From Gemmatimonadaceae bacterium (lineage in GTDB: Bacteria > Gemmatimonadota > Gemmatimonadetes > Gemmatimonadales > Gemmatimonadaceae), in NCBI GenBank assembly GCA_024710705.1, contig JANJUF010000082.1, positions 1 to 46,703 of the forward strand: a stretch of 46,703 nucleotides of DNA, given 5' to 3'. The notes beneath the pieces were generated by a model, which was not told the origin of the DNA, did no database searches, and saw nothing but the letters and a program-made list of their open reading frames with translations. The translations under genes and the position numbers were made by a program. How positions within the stretch are numbered: position 1 is the first letter of the stretch; every line of letters starts with the position of its first letter. Shown piece after piece: positions 39,308 to 46,703 of the stretch.

Positions 39308-40834
39308 ATGGTGATGCGTGTGAACAGGACCAAGTTGATGATCGGCGTGCTCGCCGCCTTCGCGGGCGGCGTGATTTTCGCGTCGTCGATGGATTGGACG
39401 GATCGTGTCTTCGCGCAGGGGGGCCAAAGCCAGTCGCAGGCCCAGCGCCCGCGCACGGACGAGGTGCGGACCATCGCCGACGCGTCCAACGCCTTCGTGT
39501 CCATCGCCGAGTACATCACGCCGGCGGTGGTTTCGATCCAAGCCGAGCGCACGACGCCGGCCCGCAGCCCGCGCGGCGGGTTGCGGCAGCTCCCGCCGGG
39601 TTTCGAGGAGTTCTTCCGCCAATACGAGGGGCAGCCGCAACAGCAGCAGCCGCAGCAGTCCACGGGGAGCGGATTCCTCGTGACCCGCGATGGCTACATC
39701 CTCACGAACAACCACGTGGTCGAAGGCGCGGACCGCGTGCGCGTGGCCATGCAGGACCGCCGGGTCTTCGACGCCCGGATCATCGGGCGCGACCCGTCCA
39801 CCGACGTGGCCGTGCTCAAGATCGAGGGGCGTAACTTCACCCCGCTCACGTTCGGTGACGACAACACCATCCGCGTTGGCGAGTGGGTGCTGGCGATCGG
39901 CAACCCGCTGGGCCTCGATTTCACGGTCACGGCCGGGATCGTCAGCGCCAAGGGTCGCGGGCTGCCGGGCCTGAACAGCAACCAATACGCCATCACCGAT
40001 TTCATCCAGACCGACGCGGCCATCAACCCCGGCAACTCGGGCGGGCCGCTGGTGAACAGCAAGGGCGAAGTGGTGGGCGTGAACACGGCCATCGCCTCGC
40101 AGACGGGCTACTACGCCGGCTACGGCTTCGCGATCCCGATCACGCTGGCCAAGCAGGTGATGGACGACCTGATCGCCCACGGCGAGGTGCGCCGCGCGGT
40201 GCTCGGCGTGACGATCAACGAAGTGACGCCGGAGGACGCGCAGGTGGCGGGGCTGCGCGCGATTGCCGGCGTGAAAGTCGGTGGCTACTCGGGCGAGGAT
40301 TCGCCGGCGCGGCGCGCCGGCCTTGAGCCTGGCGACATCATCACGCGCATTGACGGGCAGCCGGTGGACCGGGTCAGCGCCCTCCAGCGGGCGGTGCGCG
40401 CCAAGCGCCCCGGCGACACCGTGGAACTCGACGCCATGCGCTACGGCTCGCGCAAGACGTTCCGGGTCCGGCTGGCAGCCGCCCCGAATGACCCGTCGGT
40501 GGTGGCCGAGGCACCGGCGGCCGCACCGCCCGCGACGACGTCACGACTCGGCATCAGCGTGGAGCCGGTGCCAGCCGAGTTCGTGAATGCCCGCCGGATT
40601 CCGGAGCAGTATCGGGGCATGCGGGTGGTCTCCGTGGAACCCGGCAGCCCGGCGGCTGAGGTCATGTTCCGCGACGACGTGATCGCCGAGGTGCTCTATC
40701 CGCAGCCGCGTGGCCGCGTGACGTCGCAGGACGACCTGCAACGGGCCTTGGACCGTGTCCGGCCCGGCGAGATTCTCAGCCTGCTGGTGTTCCGCGCCGG
40801 TGGGACCGCCGTCGTGAACGTGCGCGCGAAGTAG
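39308..40834 (+). CDS. degP: HtrA/DegP family periplasmic serine protease
   Basis: This 508-residue periplasmic protease/chaperone handles misfolded envelope proteins. An N-terminal membrane or signal segment (LMIGVLAAFAGGVIFASSM) is followed by a Gln-rich linker and the trypsin-like domain with His136 (LTNNHVVEG), Asp166 (STDVAVL) and Ser244 (INPGNSGGPLVN). Two PDZ domains follow: LGVTINEVTPEDAQVAGL with DIITRIDGQPVD, and LGISVEPVPAEF with VEPGSPAAEV. The start is ATG 39308, with ATG 39314 possible. It lies after the dnaK terminator with its own promoter. Confidence 0.95.
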   Translation: MVMRVNRTKLMIGVLAAFAGGVIFASSMDWTDRVFAQGGQSQSQAQRPRTDEVRTIADASNAFVSIAEYITPAVVSIQAERTTPARSPRGGLRQLPPGFEEFFRQYEGQPQQQQPQQSTGSGFLVTRDGYILTNNHVVEGADRVRVAMQDRRVFDARIIGRDPSTDVAVLKIEGRNFTPLTFGDDNTIRVGEWVLAIGNPLGLDFTVTAGIVSAKGRGLPGLNSNQYAITDFIQTDAAINPGNSGGPLVNSKGEVVGVNTAIASQTGYYAGYGFAIPITLAKQVMDDLIAHGEVRRAVLGVTINEVTPEDAQVAGLRAIAGVKVGGYSGEDSPARRAGLEPGDIITRIDGQPVDRVSALQRAVRAKRPGDTVELDAMRYGSRKTFRVRLAAAPNDPSVVAEAPAAAPPATTSRLGISVEPVPAEFVNARRIPEQYRGMRVVSVEPGSPAAEVMFRDDVIAEVLYPQPRGRVTSQDDLQRALDRVRPGEILSLLVFRAGGTAVVNVRAK

Positions 40835-40841
40835 CAACGAC

Positions 40842-40964
40842 TTCACCACGAAGTCACGAAGGGCTCCAATGCACGGTGCGGTTGCAGTGCACCCTTCAAG
40901 TCAGATTTGAAGGGTACTGCGAACCCGAAGCCGACATCGGAGCCCTTCGCGACTTCGTGGTGAA
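40842..40964. repeat. 123-base element with 26-base inverted repeat ends
   Basis: Positions 40842-40867 and 40939-40964 are inverted repeats of 26 bases with a single mismatch, which would be a G-U pair in RNA. The 71-base interior holds a second hairpin, CCCTTCAA (40892-40899) with TTGAAGGG (40907-40914), extended by GCAGT/ACTGC and GGTT/AACC pairs. The arms contain two CACGAAG units. It could be a miniature mobile repeat, a structured RNA, or a terminator for the protease gene. No protein is encoded. Confidence 0.75.
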
Positions 40965-41032
40965 CGCCGGCCCGTCCGAATGCTGCCTGCCCGGCGGCAT
41001 TTCAGGGGCGCCCCGCGTATGTTTGGACACAG

Positions 41033-41114
41033 GCGAGAGTGGCGGAATTGGTAGACGCGCGGGACTTAGGATCCCGTGCCGCAAGGCGTGTGGGTTCGAG
41101 TCCCACCTTTCGCA
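41033..41114 (+). tRNA. tRNA-Leu (anticodon UAG)
   Basis: This 82-base tRNA has an acceptor stem GCGAGAG/CTTTCGC (one G-U pair), discriminator A, D-loop with TTGG, and an anticodon stem CGGGA/TCCCG with loop CTTAGGA (anticodon 41067-41069). A variable arm typical of class II tRNAs (GTGCCGCAAGGCGT) and T arm GTGGG-TTCGAGT-CCCAC complete it. The CCA end is not encoded; TTTT follows directly. Confidence 0.97.
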
Positions 41115-41122
41115 TTTTCCTC

Positions 41123-41149
41123 GAGATGTGAGACGGGAGACTTGAGCGG
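41123..41149. repeat. Degenerate heptad repeat after tRNA-Leu
   Basis: GAGATGT, GAGACGG, GAGACTT and GAGCGG follow each other in a 7-base period between the tRNA and crtI-crtB. It resembles the other heptamer repeats of the window but is more degenerate. Confidence 0.5.
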
Positions 41150-41216
41150 TGGGTGCGGCCGGCCCCTCCCCCCGGGGGGCCGCGAACCGCCGAAGGGACC
41201 TGTGCGTTGAGGCTCC

Positions 41217-43733
41217 ATGCGCATCATCGTGGTGGGGAGCGGGTTCGGGGGATTGGCGGCGGCGATTCGCCTGCAGGCTCAAGGGCACGAGGTCACCGTG
41301 CTCGAGCAGCGGGATCAGCCCGGCGGGCGCGCGTACGTCTACAAGCAGGACGGATTCACCTTCGACGGTGGACCGACGATCATCACCGCGCCCTGGCTCA
41401 TTGACGATCTCTTCACGCTCGCTGGCAAGAAGACGTCCGACTATGTGCGGATCGTCCCGATCGATCCGTTCTACCGGATCCGGTTCGAGGACGGCTCGGT
41501 GTTCACCTACAACGCCGATCGCGAGTCGCTGTTGCGCCAGATCCGCCAGTTCCGCGCCGGCGACGAGGCGGGCTACCTCAAGTTCCTCGATGCCAGCGAA
41601 GCGGTGTTCGACTCCGGCATGGCGCTCATTGACAAGCCCTTCGGGCGGCTCGGCGCGATGCTCAAGGTGTTGCCCGACCTCATCAAGCTGCGGGCCGACC
41701 GCACGGTGGCGGGGCTGGCCAACAAGCACCTCAAGGATGACCGGCTGCGGCAGGTCTTCTCGTTCCATCCGTTGTTGGTGGGTGGGAATCCCTTCCAGAC
41801 GACGAGCATCTACGCGCTGATCCACCACCTCGAGCAGAAATGGGGCGTGTGGTTCGCCATGGGCGGCACGGGCAAGCTGGTGGAGGCCTTCGCCAAGCTG
41901 CTCACCGACATCGGCGGCGAACTGCGGCTCTCGACCCGCGTCGAGGAGATCGTGGTGGACGCGGCCAGCGGGAAGGCCACCGGCGTGCGCCTGGCAGACG
42001 GCACGGTACTCGAGGCCGACGCCGTGGTCAGCAACGGCGACGTGGCCTTCACGTACAAGAAGCTCATCCGCCCCGAGTTCCGGAAGACGTACACCGACCG
42101 CAAGGTGGATTCGCTCGACTACTCGATGTCGCTCTTCGTCATCTACTTCGGCACCGACCGCACGTATGAGGACATCGCGCACCACGAGATCCTGATGGGC
42201 CCGCGCTACCGCGGGCTCCTCGACGACATCTTCAACGCCAAGACGCTCTCCAAGGACTTCTCGCTCTATCTGCACCGCCCCACCGCCACCGACCCCTCGC
42301 TGGCGCCGCCGGGCTGCGATGCGTGGTACGTGCTCTCGCCGGTGCCGCACCTCGGTGGCGACACCGATTGGACGAAGGCCGCGCAGGGGTACCGCGACGC
42401 GATCATCGCGTACCTCGAGGAGCGGTACATGCCGGGGCTCTCCAAGCACATCGTCACGGAAATGCGGATCGATCCGCTCCACTTCCGCGACGTGCTCTCG
42501 AGCCACCTGGGCAGCGCCTTCTCGGTGCAGCCCACGCTGCTGCAGTCGGCGTGGTTCCGGCCCCACAACCAGAGCGAGGACATTCCCAACCTGTACTTCG
42601 CTGGCGCCGGCACGCACCCGGGCGCGGGACTCCCCGGCGTGATCAGCTCGGGCAAGATCGTGGCCGACCTCATCGGCAACGCGCCGGCGGACTCGCGGCG
42701 GCGCACGGGCAACGTCAGCATGGCGGTGGCCTCGATGCCGCGCCCCGACTTCCTCAAGGAGACGGACGACGAGCTGGTGCGTTCCGACGCCCAGCACTGC
42801 GAGGCCATCACGCGCGCCCACGCGCGCACTTTCGCGCTCGCCAGTTCGTTCCTGCCGCCGCGGAAGCGGCGTGGGGCGTTCGCCGTGTATGCCTTCTGCC
42901 GGCTGGCCGACGACATCGTGGACCGCAATCGCGACAAGGACCCGGCCTTGCTGACGGCCGAGCTGGATCTCTATCGGGCCGGCGTGGCGGACGCGCTGGC
43001 AGGCAATCCCGACGGGCCGGTGTTCCGCGAGCTCTGGCGCTGCGTGCGTGAGTACGGCGTGCCAGCCGAGCTGCTCGAGGAACTGCTCAATGGCGTGGCC
43101 TGCGACTTGGCGCCGGCACGCTATCGCTCCTGGGCCGATCTCACGGGCTACTGCGAGGGCGTCGCCGCGTCCGTGGGCGCGATGTGCACCCACATCTTCG
43201 GCGTGGTGGGCGACGAAGCCACCCGCCAGAGCGCCGTGAAGTACGCACGCACGTTGGGCGTGGCCATGCAGCTCACCAACATCCTGCGGGACGTGGGCGA
43301 GGACGCGGCCATCGGCCGCTGCTATCTGCCCGACGAGGATCTCGCCACCTTCGGCATCACCGCTGAGCGCGTGCTACACGATCCCTCCCTCAAGGATGAC
43401 CCGCAGTGGCATCGCCTGATGCGGCACGAGGTGGCGCGCGCCCGCGCGCTGTATCGCGCCGCGTCGCCGGGCATCGCGCTCCTCGAACCCGACGCCCAGC
43501 GCTGCGCCCGCGCCTGCGCCGATGGCTACGCTGCCATCCTCGGCGCGATCGAACGGAACAACTACGACTCCTTCTCGGTGCGCGCGCGGGTCGGGAACTG
43601 GAAGCGCGCCGGACTCCTGTGGAGCGTGTGGCGGTCGGGGGCCGAAGTGCCGCCGGCCGATGTGCAGGGACCAGTGATCGAATGGGGGGCACGGCTGCTC
43701 TCGCGCCCCGAGGAGATGGTGCTGAGCGCATGA
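41217..43733 (+). CDS. crtIB: Phytoene desaturase-phytoene synthase fusion (CrtI-CrtB)
   Basis: This single 838-residue frame encodes two carotenoid enzymes. Residues 1 to about 492 are a CrtI-type FAD-dependent desaturase: dinucleotide-binding VVGSGFGGLAAAIRL, GGRAYVYKQDGFTFDGGPTI, and the C-terminal FAGAGTHPGAGLPGV with VISSGKIVADLI. After a linker of about 20 residues, 510-838 are a CrtB-type phytoene synthase with Asp-rich motifs DDIVD (565-569) and DVGED (692-696) and LTNILRDVGEDA. CrtB makes phytoene from geranylgeranyl diphosphate and CrtI dehydrogenates it towards lycopene. ATG codons at residues 502 and 507 could give a separate CrtB by internal initiation. The stop overlaps cruF. 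Confidence 0.94.
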   Translation: MRIIVVGSGFGGLAAAIRLQAQGHEVTVLEQRDQPGGRAYVYKQDGFTFDGGPTIITAPWLIDDLFTLAGKKTSDYVRIVPIDPFYRIRFEDGSVFTYNADRESLLRQIRQFRAGDEAGYLKFLDASEAVFDSGMALIDKPFGRLGAMLKVLPDLIKLRADRTVAGLANKHLKDDRLRQVFSFHPLLVGGNPFQTTSIYALIHHLEQKWGVWFAMGGTGKLVEAFAKLLTDIGGELRLSTRVEEIVVDAASGKATGVRLADGTVLEADAVVSNGDVAFTYKKLIRPEFRKTYTDRKVDSLDYSMSLFVIYFGTDRTYEDIAHHEILMGPRYRGLLDDIFNAKTLSKDFSLYLHRPTATDPSLAPPGCDAWYVLSPVPHLGGDTDWTKAAQGYRDAIIAYLEERYMPGLSKHIVTEMRIDPLHFRDVLSSHLGSAFSVQPTLLQSAWFRPHNQSEDIPNLYFAGAGTHPGAGLPGVISSGKIVADLIGNAPADSRRRTGNVSMAVASMPRPDFLKETDDELVRSDAQHCEAITRAHARTFALASSFLPPRKRRGAFAVYAFCRLADDIVDRNRDKDPALLTAELDLYRAGVADALAGNPDGPVFRELWRCVREYGVPAELLEELLNGVACDLAPARYRSWADLTGYCEGVAASVGAMCTHIFGVVGDEATRQSAVKYARTLGVAMQLTNILRDVGEDAAIGRCYLPDEDLATFGITAERVLHDPSLKDDPQWHRLMRHEVARARALYRAASPGIALLEPDAQRCARACADGYAAILGAIERNNYDSFSVRARVGNWKRAGLLWSVWRSGAEVPPADVQGPVIEWGARLLSRPEEMVLSA

Positions 43734-44656
43734 TGCACGGCTCGACGCAGTCCGCCTACGCCTACGACAAGGCGGCGCAGGGATTCCTTCTCGGGCATCT
43801 CGCGCTCATCGCCTTCGCCACGGCGGCGATGGTCACGATCCTCGCCGGCGACTTCCCCGTCTGGATGCAGGGCCCCTACACCGCCAAGGTGTACGAGCTC
43901 GGCTGGCGCTACTCCGGACAGGTCTACATCCTGCTTGGCGCCGTCGCCGTGGTGCTGCACTCGGCGCCGCGCTTCGGGCTCGGCCAGGCCCTCGCCCTGT
44001 TCGTGGCGGCCAGCGGCGTGGCCCTGCTGTCCGAACTCGGCGGCACCAACACCGGCCTGCCGTTCGGGCACTACCACTACACCGAGATGCTCGGCTACCG
44101 GATCCTCGGCGACGTGCCGTATCCGATCCCGATCTCGTGGTACTACATGCTCTACTGTTGCCTCGCCTTCTGCGCGGCGCTGATGGTCACCGACGACACC
44201 ACACGCACGAAGTGGCGCTGGTCGCTGGTGAGCGGTGGCTTCCTGACGGCTTGGGACGTTCCGATGGAAGTGCAGATGACCAACGTGCAGCCGGCACACT
44301 GGGTGTGGGACCTCGAGAAGTTCCCGGCCTGGGTGCCCGAGTGGCTTGGGGGCCCGATCTTCTACGGCATGCCCCTCTCCAACTGGATCGGCTGGTATAT
44401 CACGGGGGTGCTCGTGAGCCGGCTGATGCTGGCCATCGTCCCGCCCACCAAATGGCGCGCCACGACCGTGGGGCTGGCCTTTCCGCTGGTGCTGTATGCC
44501 ACGAACGGCATCATGCCGATTGCGACGGTGGCGAGGCACGGCTACTGGTGGGCGGTGGTGCTGGGAATCCTGGCCATGGGCGCCCCGCTATGGCTGGTGC
44601 TGCGGGCCCGGAAGCGGGATGCGCGCGCCCTTGGAGCCACCCCCGCCACCGCTTAA
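43730..44656 (+). CDS. cruF: Carotenoid biosynthesis protein CruF (carotenoid 1',2'-hydratase family)
   Basis: This 308-residue membrane protein of the CruF/DUF422 family adds water to the terminal double bond of acyclic or monocyclic carotenoids, making the tertiary OH later glycosylated in myxol- or oscillol-like pigments. About seven to eight membrane segments are visible. The family signature is SELGGTNTGLPFGHYHYTEM, followed by YRILGDVPYPIPISWYYM and later LTAWDVPMEVQM. The ATG at 43730 overlaps the crtIB stop, so the two are coupled. A glycosyltransferase such as CruG is not in the window. Confidence 0.9.
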   Translation: MMHGSTQSAYAYDKAAQGFLLGHLALIAFATAAMVTILAGDFPVWMQGPYTAKVYELGWRYSGQVYILLGAVAVVLHSAPRFGLGQALALFVAASGVALLSELGGTNTGLPFGHYHYTEMLGYRILGDVPYPIPISWYYMLYCCLAFCAALMVTDDTTRTKWRWSLVSGGFLTAWDVPMEVQMTNVQPAHWVWDLEKFPAWVPEWLGGPIFYGMPLSNWIGWYITGVLVSRLMLAIVPPTKWRATTVGLAFPLVLYATNGIMPIATVARHGYWWAVVLGILAMGAPLWLVLRARKRDARALGATPATA

Positions 44657-44659
44657 GTT
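44631..44659 (+). promoter_or_regulatory. Promoter of tig-clpP
   Basis: TTGGAG (44631-44636), a 17-base spacer and TAAGTT (44654-44659) lie at the end of cruF; the -10 includes the cruF stop codon. It predicts a leader of about 100 bases before the tig ATG. Confidence 0.55.
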
Positions 44660-44765
44660 TCCCTGTTCAGGCAGCCCCCCGCCCCGCCTCGGCGAACCTC
44701 GCCCGGGCGGGGCGGATTGCTCTGAGCAGGCCACCGGTTTTTCGACCTTCAAGTCCGACCTCCCC

Positions 44766-46010
44766 ATGGAAATCCAGATCACCGCCACCAAGTCCGAGGG
44801 CGCCGAGCGCCGGCTCCAGGTGGCTGTTCCCCCCGCCCGCGTCGCCGAGGCCCGCAACAAGGCCGCCGCGCGCGTCAGCAAGCAGGTGCGCATCCCCGGC
44901 TTCCGGCCCGGCAAGGCGCCAGCCGCGATGGTCCGCAAGCAGTACGCCGCCGCCATTGACCAGGAAGCCGTGGAAGGGCTGCTCCGCGAGGCCTTCGAGC
45001 AGGTGCTGGCCAAGGAGAGCCTCGACCTCGCCACGCAGCCTCACGCCCACGACGTCAAGTTCGGCGAGGACGACGGGCTCAGCTTCGAGCTGCACTGCGA
45101 AGTGCGTCCGAAGATCGAGCTCACGAGGCTCGAGGGCTTCCGCGTGATGCGCCCCTCGGACAAGGTCACCGATGAGATGATCACCGAGCAGCTCGACCGG
45201 CTCCGTGAGCAGCGCGCGACCTGGGCCCCGGTGGAAGGCAAGCCAGCCGAGGGCAACCTCGTGACGGTGCTGCTCGCGACGGCCGACGACGCCGGTGTGA
45301 TGCCCGAGGGCAAGGAATACCGCCTCGTGATCGGCAGTGGCCAGGTGATCCCGGCCATTGAGGAAGTGGTGATCGGGCTCGCGCCAGGCGAGACGGTGGA
45401 ACAGAGCGTCAAGTGGCCCGAGGACTTCCCCGATGAGGCCCAGCGCGGGCAGTCCAAGCCGGTCCGCGTGACGCTCACGGAAGTGAAGAAGAAGGAGATG
45501 CCACCGCTCGACGACGCCTTCGCCGCCGAGATGGGCGACTTCGCCTCGCTCGACGCGCTGACGGCGGCCATCCGCGAGGACGTGGCCCAGAACCTGAAGC
45601 GCGAAGCCGATGCCGCGTCGCGGACGCAACTGCTGGACGAGATCGTCACGGCCAATCCGTTCGACATCCCGCCGAGTTGGGTGAAGCAGATGATCAAGGC
45701 CTACGCCGAGGCGTACCGGATCCCGGAGGAGGAGATCGGGAAGTTCGCCGGCGAGATGGGCCAGATGGCGGAGCGGCAGGTGCGCCGCGACCTGATCCTT
45801 GACACGCTGGCCGAGCGGGAGAAGCTGGCGGCGGGCGAGGCCGACGTGGACGCCAAGGTCGCGGAGATGGCCGAGCGGCGCGGCGAGGACGCGGGGAAGC
45901 TCTACGCCTCCTTGCAGAAGGCCGGTCGCCTCCGCGAGCTTGAACGGAGCATCACCGAGGAGCGCGTGTTCGCGTGGCTCCTCGAGCGAAACACGATCGA
46001 GCAGGCGTAA
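44766..46010 (+). CDS. tig: Trigger factor
   Basis: Trigger factor is the ribosome-bound chaperone and prolyl isomerase that meets nascent chains. The 414-residue protein has the N-terminal ribosome-binding domain with the signature VRIPGFRPGKAPAAMVRKQY, an FKBP-like middle domain (about 150-240: VEGKPAEGNLVTVLL, PAIEEVVIGLAPGET), and the helical C-terminal domain. I chose ATG 44766 because MEIQITATKSEGAERRLQV is the normal family start. It is followed by clpP after 48 bases, the widespread tig-clpP order. Confidence 0.96.
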   Translation: MEIQITATKSEGAERRLQVAVPPARVAEARNKAAARVSKQVRIPGFRPGKAPAAMVRKQYAAAIDQEAVEGLLREAFEQVLAKESLDLATQPHAHDVKFGEDDGLSFELHCEVRPKIELTRLEGFRVMRPSDKVTDEMITEQLDRLREQRATWAPVEGKPAEGNLVTVLLATADDAGVMPEGKEYRLVIGSGQVIPAIEEVVIGLAPGETVEQSVKWPEDFPDEAQRGQSKPVRVTLTEVKKKEMPPLDDAFAAEMGDFASLDALTAAIREDVAQNLKREADAASRTQLLDEIVTANPFDIPPSWVKQMIKAYAEAYRIPEEEIGKFAGEMGQMAERQVRRDLILDTLAEREKLAAGEADVDAKVAEMAERRGEDAGKLYASLQKAGRLRELERSITEERVFAWLLERNTIEQA

Positions 46011-46058
46011 GCAGCCGCACGTAGACCCGAGTCACGGACCCCCTAGGAGAACGACCCG

Positions 46059-46685
46059 ATGCCCATCATTCCGAATCCGTACGTGATCGAGCGCTCGAGC
46101 CGTGGCGAGCGCACCTATGACGTGTACAGCCGCCTGCTCATGGACCGCATCATCTTCATGGGCACGCCCGTGAACGACGACGTGGCCAACATGATCATCG
46201 CGCAGCTGCTGTTCCTCGAGGCGGACAACCCGGGGCGCGACATCCACCTGTACATCAACTCGCCGGGTGGCAGCGTGAGTGCGGGCTTGGCGATCTACGA
46301 CACGATGCAGTTCCTGAAGTCGCCGGTGAACACGATCTGCATGGGCCTGGCGGCCTCGATGGGCGCCTTCCTGCTGACGGCCGGGGCGAAGGGCAAGCGC
46401 TCGGCGCTGCCGAACTCGCGCATCATGATCCACCAGCCGTCGGGTGGGGCGTCGGGCACGGCGTCGGACATCGAGATCCAGGCGCGCGAGATCATCTACC
46501 TGCGCGCGAAGATGAACGAGCTGATGGCCAAGCACACCGGGCGTCCGCTGGAGCAGATTGAGCGAGACGTGGACCGCGACCGCTTCATGAGCGGCGAGGA
46601 AGCGGTGGCGTACGGCCTGATTGACCAAGTGATCACCAATCGCGCCTCGGCCGAGGCCGCGCAGCAGCTGGTGGCCACGAACTAG
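46059..46685 (+). CDS. clpP: ATP-dependent Clp protease proteolytic subunit
   Basis: ClpP forms the tetradecameric serine protease chamber that works with ClpX or ClpA. The 208-residue protein has [20 protein letters not shown] (oxyanion region), catalytic Ser100 in GLAASMGAF, His125 in MIHQP and Asp174 in DRDRF; Ser-His and His-Asp spacings of 25 and 49 match E. coli. The ATG at 46059 has AGGAG 10 bases upstream. clpX would be expected next but lies outside the window. The 18 bases after the stop hold nothing. Confidence 0.97.
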   Translation: MPIIPNPYVIERSSRGERTYDVYSRLLMDRIIFMGTPVNDDVANMIIAQLLFLEADNPGRDIHLYINSPGGSVSAGLAIYDTMQFLKSPVNTICMGLAASMGAFLLTAGAKGKRSALPNSRIMIHQPSGGASGTASDIEIQAREIIYLRAKMNELMAKHTGRPLEQIERDVDRDRFMSGEEAVAYGLIDQVITNRASAEAAQQLVATN

Positions 46686-46703
46686 TTTTGGACCCGAGAC
46701 CGG

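Noticed and set aside
40896-43193. 765-residue open frame on the minus strand across tRNA-Leu and crtI-crtB
   Set aside because: It runs through a perfect tRNA gene and the conserved desaturase; composition is that of an antisense shadow.

Overview
The window is a GC-rich bacterial chromosome segment, densely packed with genes on both strands. I see no rRNA operon, CRISPR array, transposase or phage gene. Gene content (carotenoid desaturase-synthase fusion with CruF, a SET-domain protein, many secreted lipoproteins, an OprP-type porin, a TonB receptor with a surface beta-helix lipoprotein) suggests a Gram-negative member of Gemmatimonadota. That placement is inference from content and style, not from a marker tree. 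No gene-free stretch exceeds 300 bases; the longest is 18836-19117, which holds a promoter with a dyad and a heptamer repeat.

Layout. 1-3511 (minus): the translation and secretion block ffh, rpsP, rimM, trmD, rplS, rnhB (rnhB is cut by the window edge). 3602-4840: a phosphate-type porin behind a Pho-box promoter. 5026-7497: lon. 7514-8264: an ECF sigma factor followed by a 30-residue Cys-pair peptide. 8372-9990: SET-domain protein and DUF445 protein. 9994-12850: rRNA/tRNA methyltransferase, prepilin peptidase and a zincin lipoprotein. 12849-13649: M48 lipoprotein protease. 13646-18835: a nucleotide-degradation operon (two-headed nucleotidase, small beta-grasp protein, adenosine deaminase, purine nucleoside phosphorylase). 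19118-22160: udk-phoB-phoR. 22315-30040: TonB receptor, beta-helix lipoprotein, small lipoprotein, solitary PstS, Ppx. 30001-32311: ACR3, ArsR and a metallophosphoesterase. 32324-36171: DUF47-Pit-Ppk. 36315-40834: rhomboid, dnaK, HtrA. 41033-41114: tRNA-Leu(UAG). 41217-44656: crtI-crtB fusion and cruF. 44766-46685: tig-clpP.

The main biological theme, from about 3.6 kb to 36.3 kb, is phosphorus. A PhoB-PhoR pair is encoded here. CYGTYAC-type direct repeats with 11-base phase (Pho boxes) precede the porin, the TonB receptor and the DUF47-Pit-Ppk operon. Around them lie a secreted nucleotidase, nucleoside salvage enzymes, a membrane-anchored PstS without PstCAB in view, polyphosphate kinase and exopolyphosphatase, and arsenite export. 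I infer a linked system for scavenging, importing, storing and sensing phosphate, with a TonB receptor plus beta-helix lipoprotein as its least understood part.

Regulatory style: several genes carry a TANNNT-like -10 element only 5 to 10 bases before the start codon, which predicts leaderless or near-leaderless mRNAs. Genes within operons are commonly joined by ATGA or GTGA stop-start overlaps.
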